Below, one piece after another: positions 1-11,780 of a stretch of 64,000 nt of DNA (position 1 is the stretch's first letter; the number at the start of each line of letters is the position of its first letter). Both the position numbers and the translations under genes were made by a program. Source of the stretch: Flammula alnicola (lineage: Eukaryota; Basidiomycota; Agaricomycetes; Agaricales; Strophariaceae); assembly GCA_015499995.1 (NCBI GenBank), contig JADNRV010000208.1, positions 20,618-84,617 on the forward strand, in the 5' to 3' direction. The notes beneath the pieces were generated by a model. The model was not told where the DNA came from. It did not search any database and saw only the letters and a list, made by a program, of their open reading frames with translations.

Positions 1-1129
1 GATAATTGTTCGTGGCATTGTCAAGCAATGCAGCGAACAAATCTCGGCCACTGTCAGAAAATAGCCTGTCAAAGGAGCAAGTGAGGGGGCCCAGTCAAAG
101 CAAGGTTGGAAACGATGGTTGGGCATACATTGGGTCTCTACTCAGATAAGCTTGGGAGTCAGCCGACATCTTTGAAGAGACGCATCAGCAATACTTCACG
201 CTCGAGGGACTCTGGAACTTACCGGGCTGGCAGGATCCAACCATATACACCCTTAAAATTTCCGTGGCCCTGCTACTTCTCAAGGTCGCCAAATATTCCG
301 TTGTTCCTGCGCAATGGATAAAGAGTGTTAGTGAAGATGTGTAGAGTCCGTTCCAGTACATACCACTTACCATAGCGGTCACGCATTCACAGTTGTTCGG
401 CAATGCCAGGCTTGCTGTTTTGATAATTTGTAGGTGTTGTGTTGCATAGTTGACGCCAGGCCTACTAAAGAGAGCAATGTGTCACGGTGGTGAAAGGTTG
501 TGTATGCCGTTGGCGTGCAGGCGCATAGCGGTGGTGGTGGAGGTGGAAGAACAGGAGGTTCAAGTTGACTTGGCGACGGGTTCAAGTTGTGCTTCAATCA
601 ACGAAGTCACGTGTGTCGGAGTTTGATCTAACTTGAACAGAATTCGAGCAACCTGGATTCCAACGTTCGCAAAGGGGACAATATCAGCTGCAGTCCTCGA
701 TTGAGAATGAACTTCCAATTTAAAAGACTCAGAGCAGAGCGGCGAGCCTCAGGCTGACTCCGGCACAAAATCAGAGTCGACATTTCGAATCCTTGTAGCC
801 TACAGCAATGTAATAAGCTAGCAATAACTGATATGTTCATCTGTATAATAAAACCTGCTGACTTGGAGATTTAAGCAAGTAATTTATACGTAGCCTTCAT
901 AGTGATCATAGTCTCTATTTTCGTAGAGAAGGCTATTCCGAACAACGTAGCTGCATGTCCTGGCAACAATGCACAACCGTGTCATCAGCCACAGCTCCCG
1001 GAACGCTAAATAGGCAACGGAGATCAACATAACCGCATGCCGTGTAAATGTCGGCCGCCGGAGCCTATGCCGAACAACAAAGCTTGGCAGTTAACTACGG
1101 CCCGGACGTTTTTTCCTGATGTGAGGTCT
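1..1129. other. no gene recognised
   Basis: This stretch has only short open frames on both strands, none with a recognisable motif, initiator context or splice pattern linking them. It is probably intergenic DNA or decayed repeat next to the direct repeat that starts near 1130. I see no RNA gene here. Confidence 0.5.
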
Positions 1130-2120
1130 TCCATGCAGTTTCATCTCGGTTCTGGTACTGGAAATCTTGACCTTGATATCACAAAGTCAAATATACATAA
1201 CGACTCGATGATTGGACCTCCTTTGAAATACCATCCGTCAGAGCCTTCTCGAATTTTGCCGGAGAGATGCTCTCAAATATCTCAGGTTCTCATAAAACAC
1301 ATGGATGGTCAGTGCCGATATCAATCAGTGCAAGGTCAGTGCTGACTCCACATAACTCAACTTTTCATGCTCAATTGTTGGGCCTTCCGCAGCCTTCTTG
1401 ATTTCACATCTACCGGCTAATAACCTCCAATGGGCTAACTGCTGATTCTTTGAGGTCCTGGATCTCAGATCGTAACGTCTTATCGTATGCATACAATCTG
1501 AAGGTTTGTTGACTCGACTTATCTTCAGTTGGACGTTGATGCTCGATATATCAGTAAGACCACCGGCAAAGCTGTTCCCGAGGTGCCGATTCGTATCTTA
1601 TTATCTGCACCGCACATCTCACAATTAAACATGTCGCAACGAAGGGAAAATCATCTTGGAAAGCACATCGAGGGTCCAGGGGATCCATACCCGAGCCCTC
1701 TGGCATGACGCAAAAAGAGCGCATATATGATATCGCGCCGATCCCGCAGTGCCAAGTGGGACTCGCACTCGCGAAGGTGGGCGGAGGTTGGCAACTCAAT
1801 TCTGAGATGCTATCGCGTCCGAGGGTATGTACATATGTATGCACATACTCACATAGGATTTCTTGGCGTCACTGGCGCCGAAGGGGGGTCAACGGTCGGA
1901 CGGGGCGCGGGCGCGTAGAGGGAGGAACAGACGGAATTCGGAACGCGGACCGTTGTCCACTCAAAATTTGCACGGGCATTGGGCTGTTACATGGAAATTC
2001 CAGAGATCTGTCTCGCAGAGAACTTGCTCGTCCTACTTAGCTGGATATATGTATGCAGAAAGGGGTGAGTCGTGTACTCGTCAATGGCAACTACACGCTA
2101 AAGATGGCGCTTACAATTGC
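1130..2120 (+). repeat. direct repeat, copy A
   Basis: This block of about 1 kb recurs in the same orientation at about 12770-13795. Matching landmarks include a segment near 1145-1260 (peptide shadow NLDLDxxKSNIHNDS), the stretch from 1565 to 1880 and the terminal part around 2040-2110. The copies differ by substitutions and small indels and hold no conserved open frame, so the shared unit is a non-coding repeat, plausibly an old transposable-element relic or a segmental duplication. Copy A ends about 40 bp before the truncated 3' end of the F-box pseudogene, so its insertion may have cut that gene. Confidence 0.7.
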
Positions 2121-2159
2121 AACGCTGAAAAGAAAGATGAATACCGCACGCGTATCAGA

Positions 2160-2908
2160 TCCAGCTTCTCTATTCTCGAGTGCATGCCTCTCGAATTTTG
2201 TGGAATGACGTTATTTGAGACGTCGATTGTGAGGTTCCGTCAGGTTTGGGGAATAATTAATAAACGCCGGCGGCAATTATAAGCGACTGGGGCAAATTAA
2301 GGATGTCGGCTATAGGCAGGGACTTAAGGGAAGTGTTGGAACATATAGCAAGCAATGCCGCAGTTGTGCGGTCATTAGATGTGTCTCAATTAACGTGTGC
2401 CGCTTGTGCTTTAAGAGTAAAGCTCTCTAGTAATGATAAGCTTAAGATCTCAAGGGCTTTCAGCGTTGTGTGTTCCTGAAAATAGAAATAGAGCTTCCTG
2501 GAGATCCTACGCACGACCTGTTTTGATCTCGCAAATATTTCGCATAGCGCCACAAAACCGAGAATCTTCAAGTCGGAAGCTTAGGGTGTGATCGAGGGTA
2601 CAATGTCAAATTTCAGTGAGCTAATGATGCCCACTAGTAACTTTGCATTGTCTGGATGCTCTAAAATTTTGAGTAATTCGCCAGCGCGTTTCTGTGATGT
2701 TTCGTCTGCGAGGAATTGAATGTACAACTTGCGGAATTGGTAACGGAATGAATTGGATGCTAACGAACAGGATTGCAGGTATTTGTCGATTTTTCGTCCG
2801 ATGCAACATTGTCGACGATGAGGTTGACGATCTCTTGAGGTAGGCGTGGCAGTGGAGTTGTCGGAGCATGAGAAGAGTTGAGTGTCATCCCAAACAATGA
2901 AATGGAAA
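2160..2908 (-). pseudogene. F-box protein pseudogene, 3'-truncated
   Basis: On the minus strand the N-terminal part matches the intact F-box gene at 3231-4733: the start MTLNSSHxPTTP, the F-box core LPQEIVNLIVDNVASDEKS, then KRAGELLKILEHPDNAKLLVG and TLKALEILS. The matching pieces lie in different frames separated by indels and stops, and the copy breaks off near 2160, at the equivalent of about residue 235 of the intact paralogue. The C-terminal half is missing and is replaced by the direct repeat. The fragment sits tail to head behind its intact neighbour, suggesting tandem duplication followed by decay. Confidence 0.8.
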
Positions 2909-3230
2909 AGCATACTTCTCTCGAGAATGGGAGGTAACTGGCGAGAGTCAGGATCGAGGCAGGATGAACATCAGGCAGGTGTCTCATGCCTTCGAATTCT
3001 GATCTCAACGTGCCAATCTTTTACACATAAGGGCCTTAGGCAAAGGTTGCTCGCTAGCAACAAAGTTCAACGACTTCTGGACTCTATTCCTGGATTGACT
3101 CCGAATTCATTTTACCGAAGTCCGCCTCATACCAAGGACACATACGGATAGGGTTCTCACTGGAATTAACCGACATTGCCATTACTTATTCACCGTCCCT
3201 TTTCCGTGATAACTACTCTAGCCAGCTAGT

Positions 3231-4733
3231 TCACATCGATATCTGGTATAAATAGTTCAATACCGAATCTGTGCTAAAGTTCATATCTAGAGTCATAGAA
3301 AGAGAAATGGAAGGGCGGCTGGATACAAGAGGTAGCAGAGTCGGGGCATCAAATTGAGGTGTAGAAATGACACCCTCGAATCTAAGAGCTTCGTAAAAGA
3401 AAACAATCTCCAATCGTACATCTATCTCGGACAAGTTCACGAACATTGGCCTTGTCAAAACTTCATCGAGTACACCCCATGACCATTCCATTACCGAGAA
3501 AGAGGCGGGCGATGTATCAAGCGCGGAGGGACCGAGGGTTTTCACTATAGCGATTTTAATCGTAATAGATTCAATGGGGGAAGGATCCGTCGCAGACCCC
3601 AGGAAATCCACTATTCCTGCCCAGTTAAACTGTGGTATCCACCATACCGAGTTATCCCAAGCAATTGTTCGAAGTTTGAGATTTCGTAAGGCGGTTAAAG
3701 GAGCGAGGTCAAGAAGAAAGGAGTTTCCAACTGGGAGTTATACCAGTGAGTTCTCTAGAAAACACACGAAAAAATGTAACGTACGTCTCACTACAGGATC
3801 GTGGAGCTCAAGGGTCTCGAGAGAATGAGCCACTCCAAGAACGAAATCCGAAAGGTCACTACCATCAGTAGGAATGCCAGTTGAGAGTGATCGCAGATGA
3901 GGGAAAGCGTTAGAAGGTGATTGGGAAGGTGTGGGTTGGGCGATCGTAGTTCTCAACACTGAAAAGAATGAAAGCCGCCAGGGTTCGATCAGCTCCAGCT
4001 TCTGTATTCTTGAGTGCATGACTCTCGAATTTTGTGGAATGTCGTCATCGGGGACCGAAAGAGAGAGCTCAACGTTGGAAAGTGACAGTTCCGTTAGGTT
4101 TGGTGAGTAAACGGCTGCAATTAGGAGTGACTGGGGGAAATTGGAGATGTTGGATACGTGCAGGGACTTGAGAGAAGGGTTGGAATATATCGCAAGCAAT
4201 GCCGCAGTCACTGTGCGGCGACTGTGGTCATTGTTTATCTTCCAATTAAGGAGTCCCCCTTGTGCTTTGAGAGTAAAGCTCTTCAGCATTGCACGGCTTA
4301 AGACCGCAAGGGCTTTCAGCGTTGTGTTTTCCTGCCTAGAGATACGACGCGTAAACTTTTTTGATCTCGCGAGCATATTGCTTAGCACCGCAGAACCGAG
4401 AAGCTTCCCATCAGAAGTTGCGACTGAAGGCACGTCGAATACAAATTTCAGTGAGTGAATGCCACCCACTAGTAACTCTGCATTGCCCGGATGTTCCAAA
4501 AATTTTAGCAGTTTTCCAGCGCGTTTCTGGAAAGTTTTATCTGCGACGAGTTGAATGTGCGACAAGAGGTGCCTGCGGGATTGGTAACGCAATGAACTGG
4601 ATGCTAGTGAACAGGATCGGAGGGTAGCTGTCGATTTCTCGTCCGATGCGACATGGTCGATGATGAGGTTGATGATCTCCTGAGGTAGGCATGGCCGTGG
4701 AGTTGTCGGAACATGGGAAGAGTTGAGTGTCAT
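3231..4733 (-). CDS. F-box/LRR-like protein
   Basis: The proposed CDS is complement(join(3231..3730,3785..4733)), about 482 residues. An F-box core (LPQEIINLIIDHVASDEKS) lies at residues 18-36, followed by the usual RYQSRRHLL segment and irregular leucine-rich strands (SLKSLHVSNI, NLTELSLSNV, HLRSLSTGI). F-box proteins of this kind act as substrate adaptors of SCF (Skp1-cullin-F-box) ubiquitin ligases; the target is unknown. Read without splicing, an in-frame TAA appears. It lies inside a 54-nt intron with a GTACGT donor and CCCAG acceptor, and because 54 is a multiple of three the frame continues. The paralogue at 32908-34392 has the same intron at the same place, which supports the model. 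The start is the methionine just before the F-box, shared by all copies of this subfamily. Confidence 0.8.
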
Positions 4734-4960
4734 CCCGAACGATGTAGAAATTGGAAAGCGTTACTTCTCTCGAGACACTCGGTGACCACATGCAACGTAA
4801 CTTGAAGATGGCCAGAGTAAACAGTCAGGATGAAGGTACTTACAAAGTTTCTATCCGGTTCTACTTAGTCACGTCGTTCATAGTCACCGGCACCGGTCAC
4901 CGTGCGCGCCGAGATCAATTGAGGATTATGTAACTTTCGCCGCATCCAATCTACTCGTAC

Positions 4961-5560
4961 CTATGGTGCCCCAGGCCTAGTCACCGCCTATTTGGACAGT
5001 GGCCAAATTGGTGGCCAAAATTTTTTTTTTTTCAAGATGCTCAATTGTGACAAGAAACATCAAAATATGTACTTTGTGCACCAAAAGTGCTCCAGAATCA
5101 CATCTTCCGGTGCCCTGAAGCAGTTAGACCATAGTTAGTGTACTCAGATTAGATTAGATTTGATTACAGACTACGTGGTCAGGTAGATGGAGGCTAATCA
5201 GAGTGACTTGGGGGCTAAAGATGCACAATTTGAAGTTCAGATATGCAATCCTAGACGGTACAAATTGTGCAGGCATGTGCGAGAGATGGTTGGTGGTCGG
5301 CTTGATCAGTAGATAACAGCTAGATAACACGTTATCTAATCTATTATTACCATATTTGGATGTAAGATCTTATCAGGCCAAATTCAGGATAATCAAAATT
5401 TATAACTCGCTCAGTTTTGATCCAATCGACAAATCGTTTGGCGGTTTGATAGATAATTGTAAAAGGAGCATTTTTACCAAGTAGCTAAGAAATTGGGGAA
5501 ATTCCGGACCCTGAATAAAATTTGTCCAAATAGGCGGTGACTAGGCCTGGGGCACCATAG
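4961..5560. mobile_element. 600-bp TIR element (MITE-like)
   Basis: The two ends are perfect 38-bp inverted repeats beginning CTATGGTGCCCCAGGCCTAG. The roughly 520 bp between them have no substantial open frame, so this is a non-autonomous DNA transposon. The flanks read ...GTAC at the left and TAAC... at the right, compatible with a TA target duplication only if one extra terminal C is allowed, so the superfamily (possibly Tc1/mariner) is not settled. The homologous segment near 32.37 kb lacks the element, so it inserted after the segmental duplication or was lost from the other copy. Confidence 0.88.
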
Positions 5561-5922
5561 TAACCTACATGAGTTTCGTCTCCTTGTCGTTTAACACCAC
5601 GCTCGCGACGGTTATATAGTACCATTCACAACTTTTGCATAGTCACAGGGCAACAAAACACCTTATGGACTCTACATCCCTTGCTGTTCTGTGACGGTAC
5701 TTACTACTTAGTGTTGACCTGCCAGAGCCATGATTAAATTCTATCTTATGGTTTGTCTATCGACTACCGGAGGAGCCTGGGTGTACTCGGGTCTCACGAT
5801 AGGACCCGGCACATCGAGAACAGCCCAGACTTCAAGCTGGAAATACCTTCTTCGAATTCTATTTTTCAGAGCTATGTGTGCCATCTTCTTTATAAGTACA
5901 TAGCAACCCGGGTTCGTTGCGT

Positions 5923-8900
5923 ATGAACATGCACAGCCACGTCTCAATCTACCGAATCTAATCACGCGAGGCCAGATCCCATTGCTACAACGACTACAGT
6001 CTAATGGCACCCATAAATAAACCTGTATAAAGCATATGATAGCAGCATTCAACGATGTAACAACAATCTCGTTCTAAATGGTGAATTTGTCAGTGCATCA
6101 GACATATTTTCCTGCCGGATGCGTGTTTTTAGACACCAACTTGGATCAAATTTAGAAACGATATAATGATACTAGCCTAGGTGAATAGATTTTTAAGATG
6201 GTTTCATCTCTTGTGCTCTGTTTGACTCAGATGTACATATTGTAATTATTGTGGAGAGTCCGAGCGGATAGATGCGGGCGAAGCGCCTAAACAAGCGCCC
6301 GTGAATGACGTCTCACAAAGGCCACGGATTGGCTTCTCTTTCTCTGCAAACACCAGTCCATTTAGCACTCAACATCACTCTTGAGAACGCAATATTAGTT
6401 ATGGAGGCTTTGGTTGACCGTTTATAGAGTTGTCCGTAGCCGGGGTTTTTTCTCGTCCTTCGGAGCCTTTGGGTTGAATGGATTTCACGGTGCGTTGGAG
6501 CCACTACATGTGCTCCAAAGCTGTTTAAATTCACGCCACTCCAGGACTTTTGTACTCATGGTAAGACGAACCCCACGAGCTTGGTCAGGGATATAAAAAA
6601 ACAAATGGACGGTAAAGGTACCGGACTACCAGTAGAAGTAGAGTAATAGCTATAGTCGGAGAGACCCCGACGAACACGATCAACAGACCAGATGACCTCA
6701 AGAACACTATTTTTGGTAAGTCATTCGTAGAGTACATGCATATGTTGTGCCCCTCTTCTTCTGTTGCGCACTTGGCGAGACGGCACCTAAGTATACATAC
6801 AATCCGTACTTATGCCGAAATGAATGAGGCGGCATATTTAACCGTGCTTGGCCTGCGGACAATCTTCCATCTCTAGTAGAGAGCATGGAGATCTGCGCCC
6901 CGCAGGTACAGTGGGGTAGGCACACGGACTGGATGCTTCGCTTGGGAGAAAGAGATGACCGTCATGGGAAGACATCTACGTATGTAGGATCCGAACTTGA
7001 CGTTTGATACATAGCGCCGTTAACGGAGTGACTGGGAACGGAGAATCCTTAAAAGCCGTTCGCCAACGGCTAACTTCTCAGTCAAGAAACGAACGCACCG
7101 CACGAGAAATCGGACGGCGGGTGGGTACAGTAACTAGCTATGCTCAAGTCTGGACACATCCCGACGGGTCTGGAGGGCGAAAGAATTAAGAATCATATCA
7201 TACTCGGAGTGGACTGTGGAAGCGGGGAGGTTACTGTACATATGTAAGTAAATACATGCTGCGCAGTCCCGGGCCGTAGTACTGGGGCATATACATAAGT
7301 AGTAACATAACACCTTGAAGAGTCACTCTATTCAAGCCCGTGCGTCGTTTTCTATGTTTAGAATCTGGAGTTCACACTGATCCATGTGTACTAGGATCGC
7401 AGATACATTCATCCCAGATATAAGTTGGCCCAGGGATTTGATGACGACTACATATACGTACGCCTGCGAAGACTGGGACTTGCGTACCATAAGTCACTGG
7501 GTTTATAGATCTAGCAGGGCTTGAATATTAATGCGGAGCATACCATTCTTCGAGCCATCTCTTCACCTCCGCCTGTCCAGAATTAATCACTGCCTGAAAT
7601 AAGTAGTACAGAGATTAGCTTTCTCCAAGTATCCTGACATATGCATGATGTGGCCGCGGAATCTACTCTATTAATTACCGTCCCCCCCGCCACAAATCTC
7701 TCATGCCGACACCCACATCTGCGCCGTATACCTGCACATCTACTGTATCTATCTATCTATATACCTATCTATCAGATAAACTCGATCAAGCGGCGAGAGC
7801 TCACCGCTCACCGCTCGACCCACTTCTACTGCTTCTGCTGCTAAGTATGTACTGGCGAACTAAGTATGTACCTCACGAAAACCCACGCAAATCTTAATTG
7901 CATCTGCACGAGCGCTCTTGCCGGACAAGGTGGCCGCACGCGAGGCTCGAGCTTCCGTCAAGTTCGCAGCCGTCATCGTCAATACATACCGATTTAGACC
8001 TTCGCCGTCGAACACGAGTCCGAGTCTGGCCAAGGTGCTATGTATAGTATAGACCATAACCACAATCGCAACTTGGGAAAGGAAAGGAGAAGTGGTTGCA
8101 TTTTTGAATCGAGATGGGAGATGTACAATAAAACGTACAAACATGGATGCAAGAAGGTGCCTCTAATGGAAAACGGAAAACGGAAAACGGAAACGTTCGA
8201 GAAAGGCGGGTATACTACACTACACTACAAATTGAGAAGATGCGAAGAAGATGCGAAGTCGGCGCCATTGAAACCAAGAAACGAAAAAGGTTCAGAAAGA
8301 AAGAAAAGAACGTGGAACGGAGATGTGGGTAGTGGAGATGACAATCGAAAGGAAACGAAAAAATGAAACTCGACAGGCCGAGGAGAGGAGAGGGAAAATT
8401 GAGAGCTGGGAGGCGGGCGCGTATATGAACATTCTAAGTATGTACAAAGGACGAAAAAAAGGTCCATATCCCGAAATGCGAAATGCACGATAAGCGGTAG
8501 GCAGATAGTCATTCAAAGGAAAGAAAAAAGGGAAAGAAGTTCAAAATCGGGAGTGGAGGCAGCGTGCAAACGATAATTGCTTGTGAGGAGTGAACGTTTG
8601 AACTAGTGAAGAAGGAAGGTAGTGTAGCACCGGCAGCGAAATCTACCCCATCCGGACAGTTACACTCGGGGTAGGGTGTAAGTAGGGGCAGCCGAACGAA
8701 CGTCAAGGTTTTAATTTGCGAGCCGAAATTAAAGCACGATGACGGAAGGACAGGGCGGGTGATAAGGGTTGAAGATATTTAGGGTTCTGAGAGAGTTGGT
8801 GTCGCTTTCTTTTTTTGTCGGAGTAATGCGGTAGTCCCGCCCATCGCGTCCCCTCCGCGTCGGTTCACCTATGGCCACACCTCAGCCGCACATCGTCAAT

Positions 8901-9905
8901 CCCCCGCACCGCACGCAACCTCAATTGATGCGCAGATCCCAGATCCCTCCCAATCCCAAAATAAATCCCATCACCATCACCACCACCCTACCAAGCGACC
9001 CAACTCCCAAGCCACGGACCCAATTGTCCAAAATTGCACGACGACAAGACACACGAGAAGACACGAGAAGGAGAAGCCTTCCTCCAACGCCCGTTTCCGA
9101 TATCAAAACAGACTTCAAGAACGCGGCACGGTGGGAGCGAATCTTTTCTTGGGGGGTGGGACCGTAGACGAGGAGAGGGAGGGAGTCGAAATAACTTTGA
9201 TATGTCGAAGTCGAAGTCGAGAAGGCCTGCGCGTGTATCCCATAAGTAAATGCGCACTGTGCAGATCCCCGAACCAGAACCAAAGGAGGCTATGCGTCGA
9301 TCCACGATAACATATATACTCGCTCGTCGGCTCGTCGGCCGCGGCAATTCATGTTCTTGTACAGTATCGCGGAAACGACACCGCCATCCGGGGGGTGGAG
9401 GACGGAGGACAAGCGGAGACAATAGAAGGAGGACAACCGGAATCAATGGGATTGATACCCTAAATAGATCTCGGAGTCGGGCATGCAAAAAGGTAGAGGA
9501 AGAGGTGGGTGGATAACTAAGCAGCGCAGCGCATCCTGTACGAAAGCCACAAGCGCGGAGGAATGGGATTGAATGTCGTGGAATGGAGAATGGGATGGCG
9601 TGGATAAACCGACATGGAGAGAAAGATAGACGGACGGACGGACAGCCAAGTAGATGGATGGAAGTCTGACCGACACCACAAAAATTGTGTGTGTCCGAGT
9701 TGCACATCTATGGCGACGGTTCGGATGCCAGGATGGATGAACAACATGTCGAACAAATGTTGCTCCTGGATCAGGAAATCACCGCCGTCAACTTTCTTGT
9801 TCCCCAACTCTACTTCCCCTACTCCCTTTTCTCCTTCGTCGACCTTCTCAAACCTTCTCCGTTCAAAACCCGAGACATCCCGATCTAGATGCAAAAAAAA
9901 GAACA
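5923..9905 (+). repeat. large inverted repeat, left arm
   Basis: This arm of about 4 kb is matched in reverse complement by about 19405-24077. Landmarks pairing across the arms are 5923-6110 with 23890-24077, 6275-6301 with 23673-23699 (a CGGGCG/CGCCCG hairpin), 6300-6540 with 23450-23680, the TATC microsatellite at 7740-7770 with 22180-22210, 8700-9300 with 20480-21230, and 9450-9905 with 19405-19945. By eye identity is roughly 85-90 percent with many small indels. No open frame survives in both arms, so the repeat appears non-coding. Its boundary is sharp on the outer side near 5923 and on the inner side at the A-rich run near 9900. Confidence 0.85.
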
Positions 9906-10146
9906 ATGGACTCGTATTTTCCTGACGCGTTGGCCGTTTTCACGTCTGTCATGCGCAGAGTGTGGTCTGCAGATACTGAATGGATGAGAGGGGAGAAGAG
10001 AAGAGAGGCCATTGCAGGTCTAGGATCAGTGCTTTCGCCCAGCTGGACAGAAGGCCGTAGTTCTTGTTCCATGTGTATGTTTGTGTCGGTTGAACATGCA
10101 GCGATGTGTTTCCCCATCAGATCTCCCTGATATCGACACCTTTCAG

Positions 10147-11592
10147 ATGCCACTTCTGAGCCTTCCGACGGATGTTCTCTCTCAAATATTCAGACATTGT
10201 AACCCTGTGGCAAGCATAACCGAAACTTGTTGCGAGTTTGCAGTTGTCGCCCAGTCTACTCCCTCCCTTTGGTGCGAGATTTACATTGGGCCGCGCCAAT
10301 TTGTCTTGGATGGCCCCGATCTCCTGCGCTCACGCCTGAGACGGGCAGGAATTCTGCCCCTCAAGGTGTCGATTGCTTCGGCAGGTCCAGAAGTGAACAA
10401 GACTGTCGTCAGCGACATATGCGTAGTGTTATCCGAGCACAATGCGCACATCAAACGAATGGAGATCGATGCACAAATAGCGCTTGAAGCAGGCAATTTC
10501 CTGTCTTCTATATATCCCTCGTTATTGGCCACCTTTCCCGAATTAAGGACACTCTCCGTCAGGGTTGAGGACGATCCTGCTCGCTATTCACCCACATGGC
10601 CGCAACTGGACATCTTCCTTCAGCGCGTCACGCCATCCTTCCCAAACTTACAGACTGTCGCAATCCCTACACATATTCCCTGTATACCTGTCTTTAAAAC
10701 CGAATCCTTCAGCCGCCTAACCACACTCATTTTCGACGGAGCTATCGAAGAAGAAGACCCCAGCATGGCGCTGGTCGTGGGCCTTCTCCACCATACGCCG
10801 CAACTCGAAACTCTATGGCTCAAGACCCTTACCAGAGAAACTTCTGTTACACTTTCTCCTACTATTCCAAGAACCACGAAGAACACAAATAATATTTCTG
10901 TCCCTGTAACTCTCCTCCGACTCTGTCATCTTGCAATAACGACACCGGGCGCTGGCCCTGGCCTTCTGTTATGCATAGAAGCGCCTGCATTGCGTAACCT
11001 TCACCTTGATGGATCTCGCGGACCTCTTTATCGAGAACGTGCCGGCGAGGATGTTTTTTGGTTCCAGAACGAAGCCAACGCAGTTCAAATGGCCATGAAA
11101 AGGCTTGCACGTGGATCGCCAGATCTCCGCCATCTCGCTATTACGGCCACTTACCTCACTGAAGAAAGTTGGCGATGGCTTTTGCTGGGAAATGGATCCG
11201 AAGGACCTCCTTTTCGCCACCTGGAAAGTCTGGCTTTGCACGAGCTCGAATCGTTGTCTGGAGAAGTTCCATGCGGATTTAACGAAGCTTTGCTCCTCCA
11301 ATATTCTGTGCAGTCAAACATAGTACTGCAGAGACTTTCTCTTCGTCTATGCATGTTCCCTGTGAATGGATCAGCCCTCCTTCATGTATTCGCCAACGCC
11401 ATTGAAAGAGATCCGACAACTTCATATAGGCTGAAAATCGATTCCTCCTGCACGGGGGTTACAGAAGATCATCTTAAAGCGCTTGCAGCAATTGGTGTCA
11501 TAGTAATCAACTATAGAATTGATGAAGTAGAGGAACATGAATGGTGGTCTCGGGGCCACCAAGTCGATGCATTAGACTCGCATGCATATTAA
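10147..11592 (+). CDS. F-box protein, single exon
   Basis: This is an uninterrupted frame of about 481 codons from the methionine directly before the F-box; in-frame upstream ATGs at 10081 and 10096 would add 22 or 17 residues. The N-terminus (LLSLPTDVLSQIFRHCNPV, then TPSLWCEIYI) is an F-box-like domain of the kind seen in mushroom F-box families. It is followed by leucine-rich strands (LRTLSVRV, NLQTVAIP, QLETLWLKTL, LRHLAITA, LESLALHELESL, LQRLSLRL). The likely role is substrate recognition in an SCF ubiquitin ligase. It belongs to a different subfamily from the other F-box genes here, with a different F-box and no intron, and lies in the 9.5-kb spacer between the inverted-repeat arms. Confidence 0.85.
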   Translation: MPLLSLPTDVLSQIFRHCNPVASITETCCEFAVVAQSTPSLWCEIYIGPRQFVLDGPDLLRSRLRRAGILPLKVSIASAGPEVNKTVVSDICVVLSEHNAHIKRMEIDAQIALEAGNFLSSIYPSLLATFPELRTLSVRVEDDPARYSPTWPQLDIFLQRVTPSFPNLQTVAIPTHIPCIPVFKTESFSRLTTLIFDGAIEEEDPSMALVVGLLHHTPQLETLWLKTLTRETSVTLSPTIPRTTKNTNNISVPVTLLRLCHLAITTPGAGPGLLLCIEAPALRNLHLDGSRGPLYRERAGEDVFWFQNEANAVQMAMKRLARGSPDLRHLAITATYLTEESWRWLLLGNGSEGPPFRHLESLALHELESLSGEVPCGFNEALLLQYSVQSNIVLQRLSLRLCMFPVNGSALLHVFANAIERDPTTSYRLKIDSSCTGVTEDHLKALAAIGVIVINYRIDEVEEHEWWSRGHQVDALDSHAY

Positions 11593-11780
11593 ACAATACT
11601 GTAGGGGGTAGATAGATGCCTTATTGTAAAAATACCTTTCAAATCACGTTGATATGATTTGAGGCTTTTCATTTTAATTGGGTCGCAGATCCATTTGTCG
11701 ACCAGGTCGACAACGAGATTTAGAATGTCCTGGGGTAGGGTAAGAACTCTCCGAGGCGACGTAACAACTTTAGCCTCCAT
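11589..11780 (-). pseudogene. F-box N-terminal fragment
   Basis: A 63-residue minus-strand frame begins with 14 residues followed by LTLPQDILNLVVDLVDKW, an F-box start like those of the LPQEI subfamily. It stops soon after, overlapping the tail of the convergent F-box gene by 4 bp. No leucine-rich continuation is visible downstream on the minus strand, because that space belongs to the intact plus-strand gene. It is best read as a truncated duplicate; an exon of a longer spliced gene is less likely. Confidence 0.5.

Larger units (their letters stand above)
3110..5890. repeat. segmental inverted duplication, left copy
   Basis: This segment holds the F-box gene at 3231-4733 and its flanks. It is repeated in reverse complement at about 31955-34515. 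Homology extends beyond both ends of the gene: 3110-3230 pairs with 34390-34515, and 5570-5890 pairs with 31955-32380. The left copy is longer because a 600-bp TIR element sits at 4961-5560. Homology stops close to where the larger inverted repeat begins near 5923. Confidence 0.8.

Noticed and set aside
3738..4733. Truncated F-box protein ending at an in-frame stop, or stop-codon readthrough
   Set aside because: The stop is inside a 54-nt intron with strong splice signals that is shared with the sister gene.
8988..9707. 239-codon minus-strand frame in the left inverted-repeat arm
   Set aside because: The matching region of the right arm is broken into several frames. The composition reflects GC-rich simple repeats, and no motif is present.
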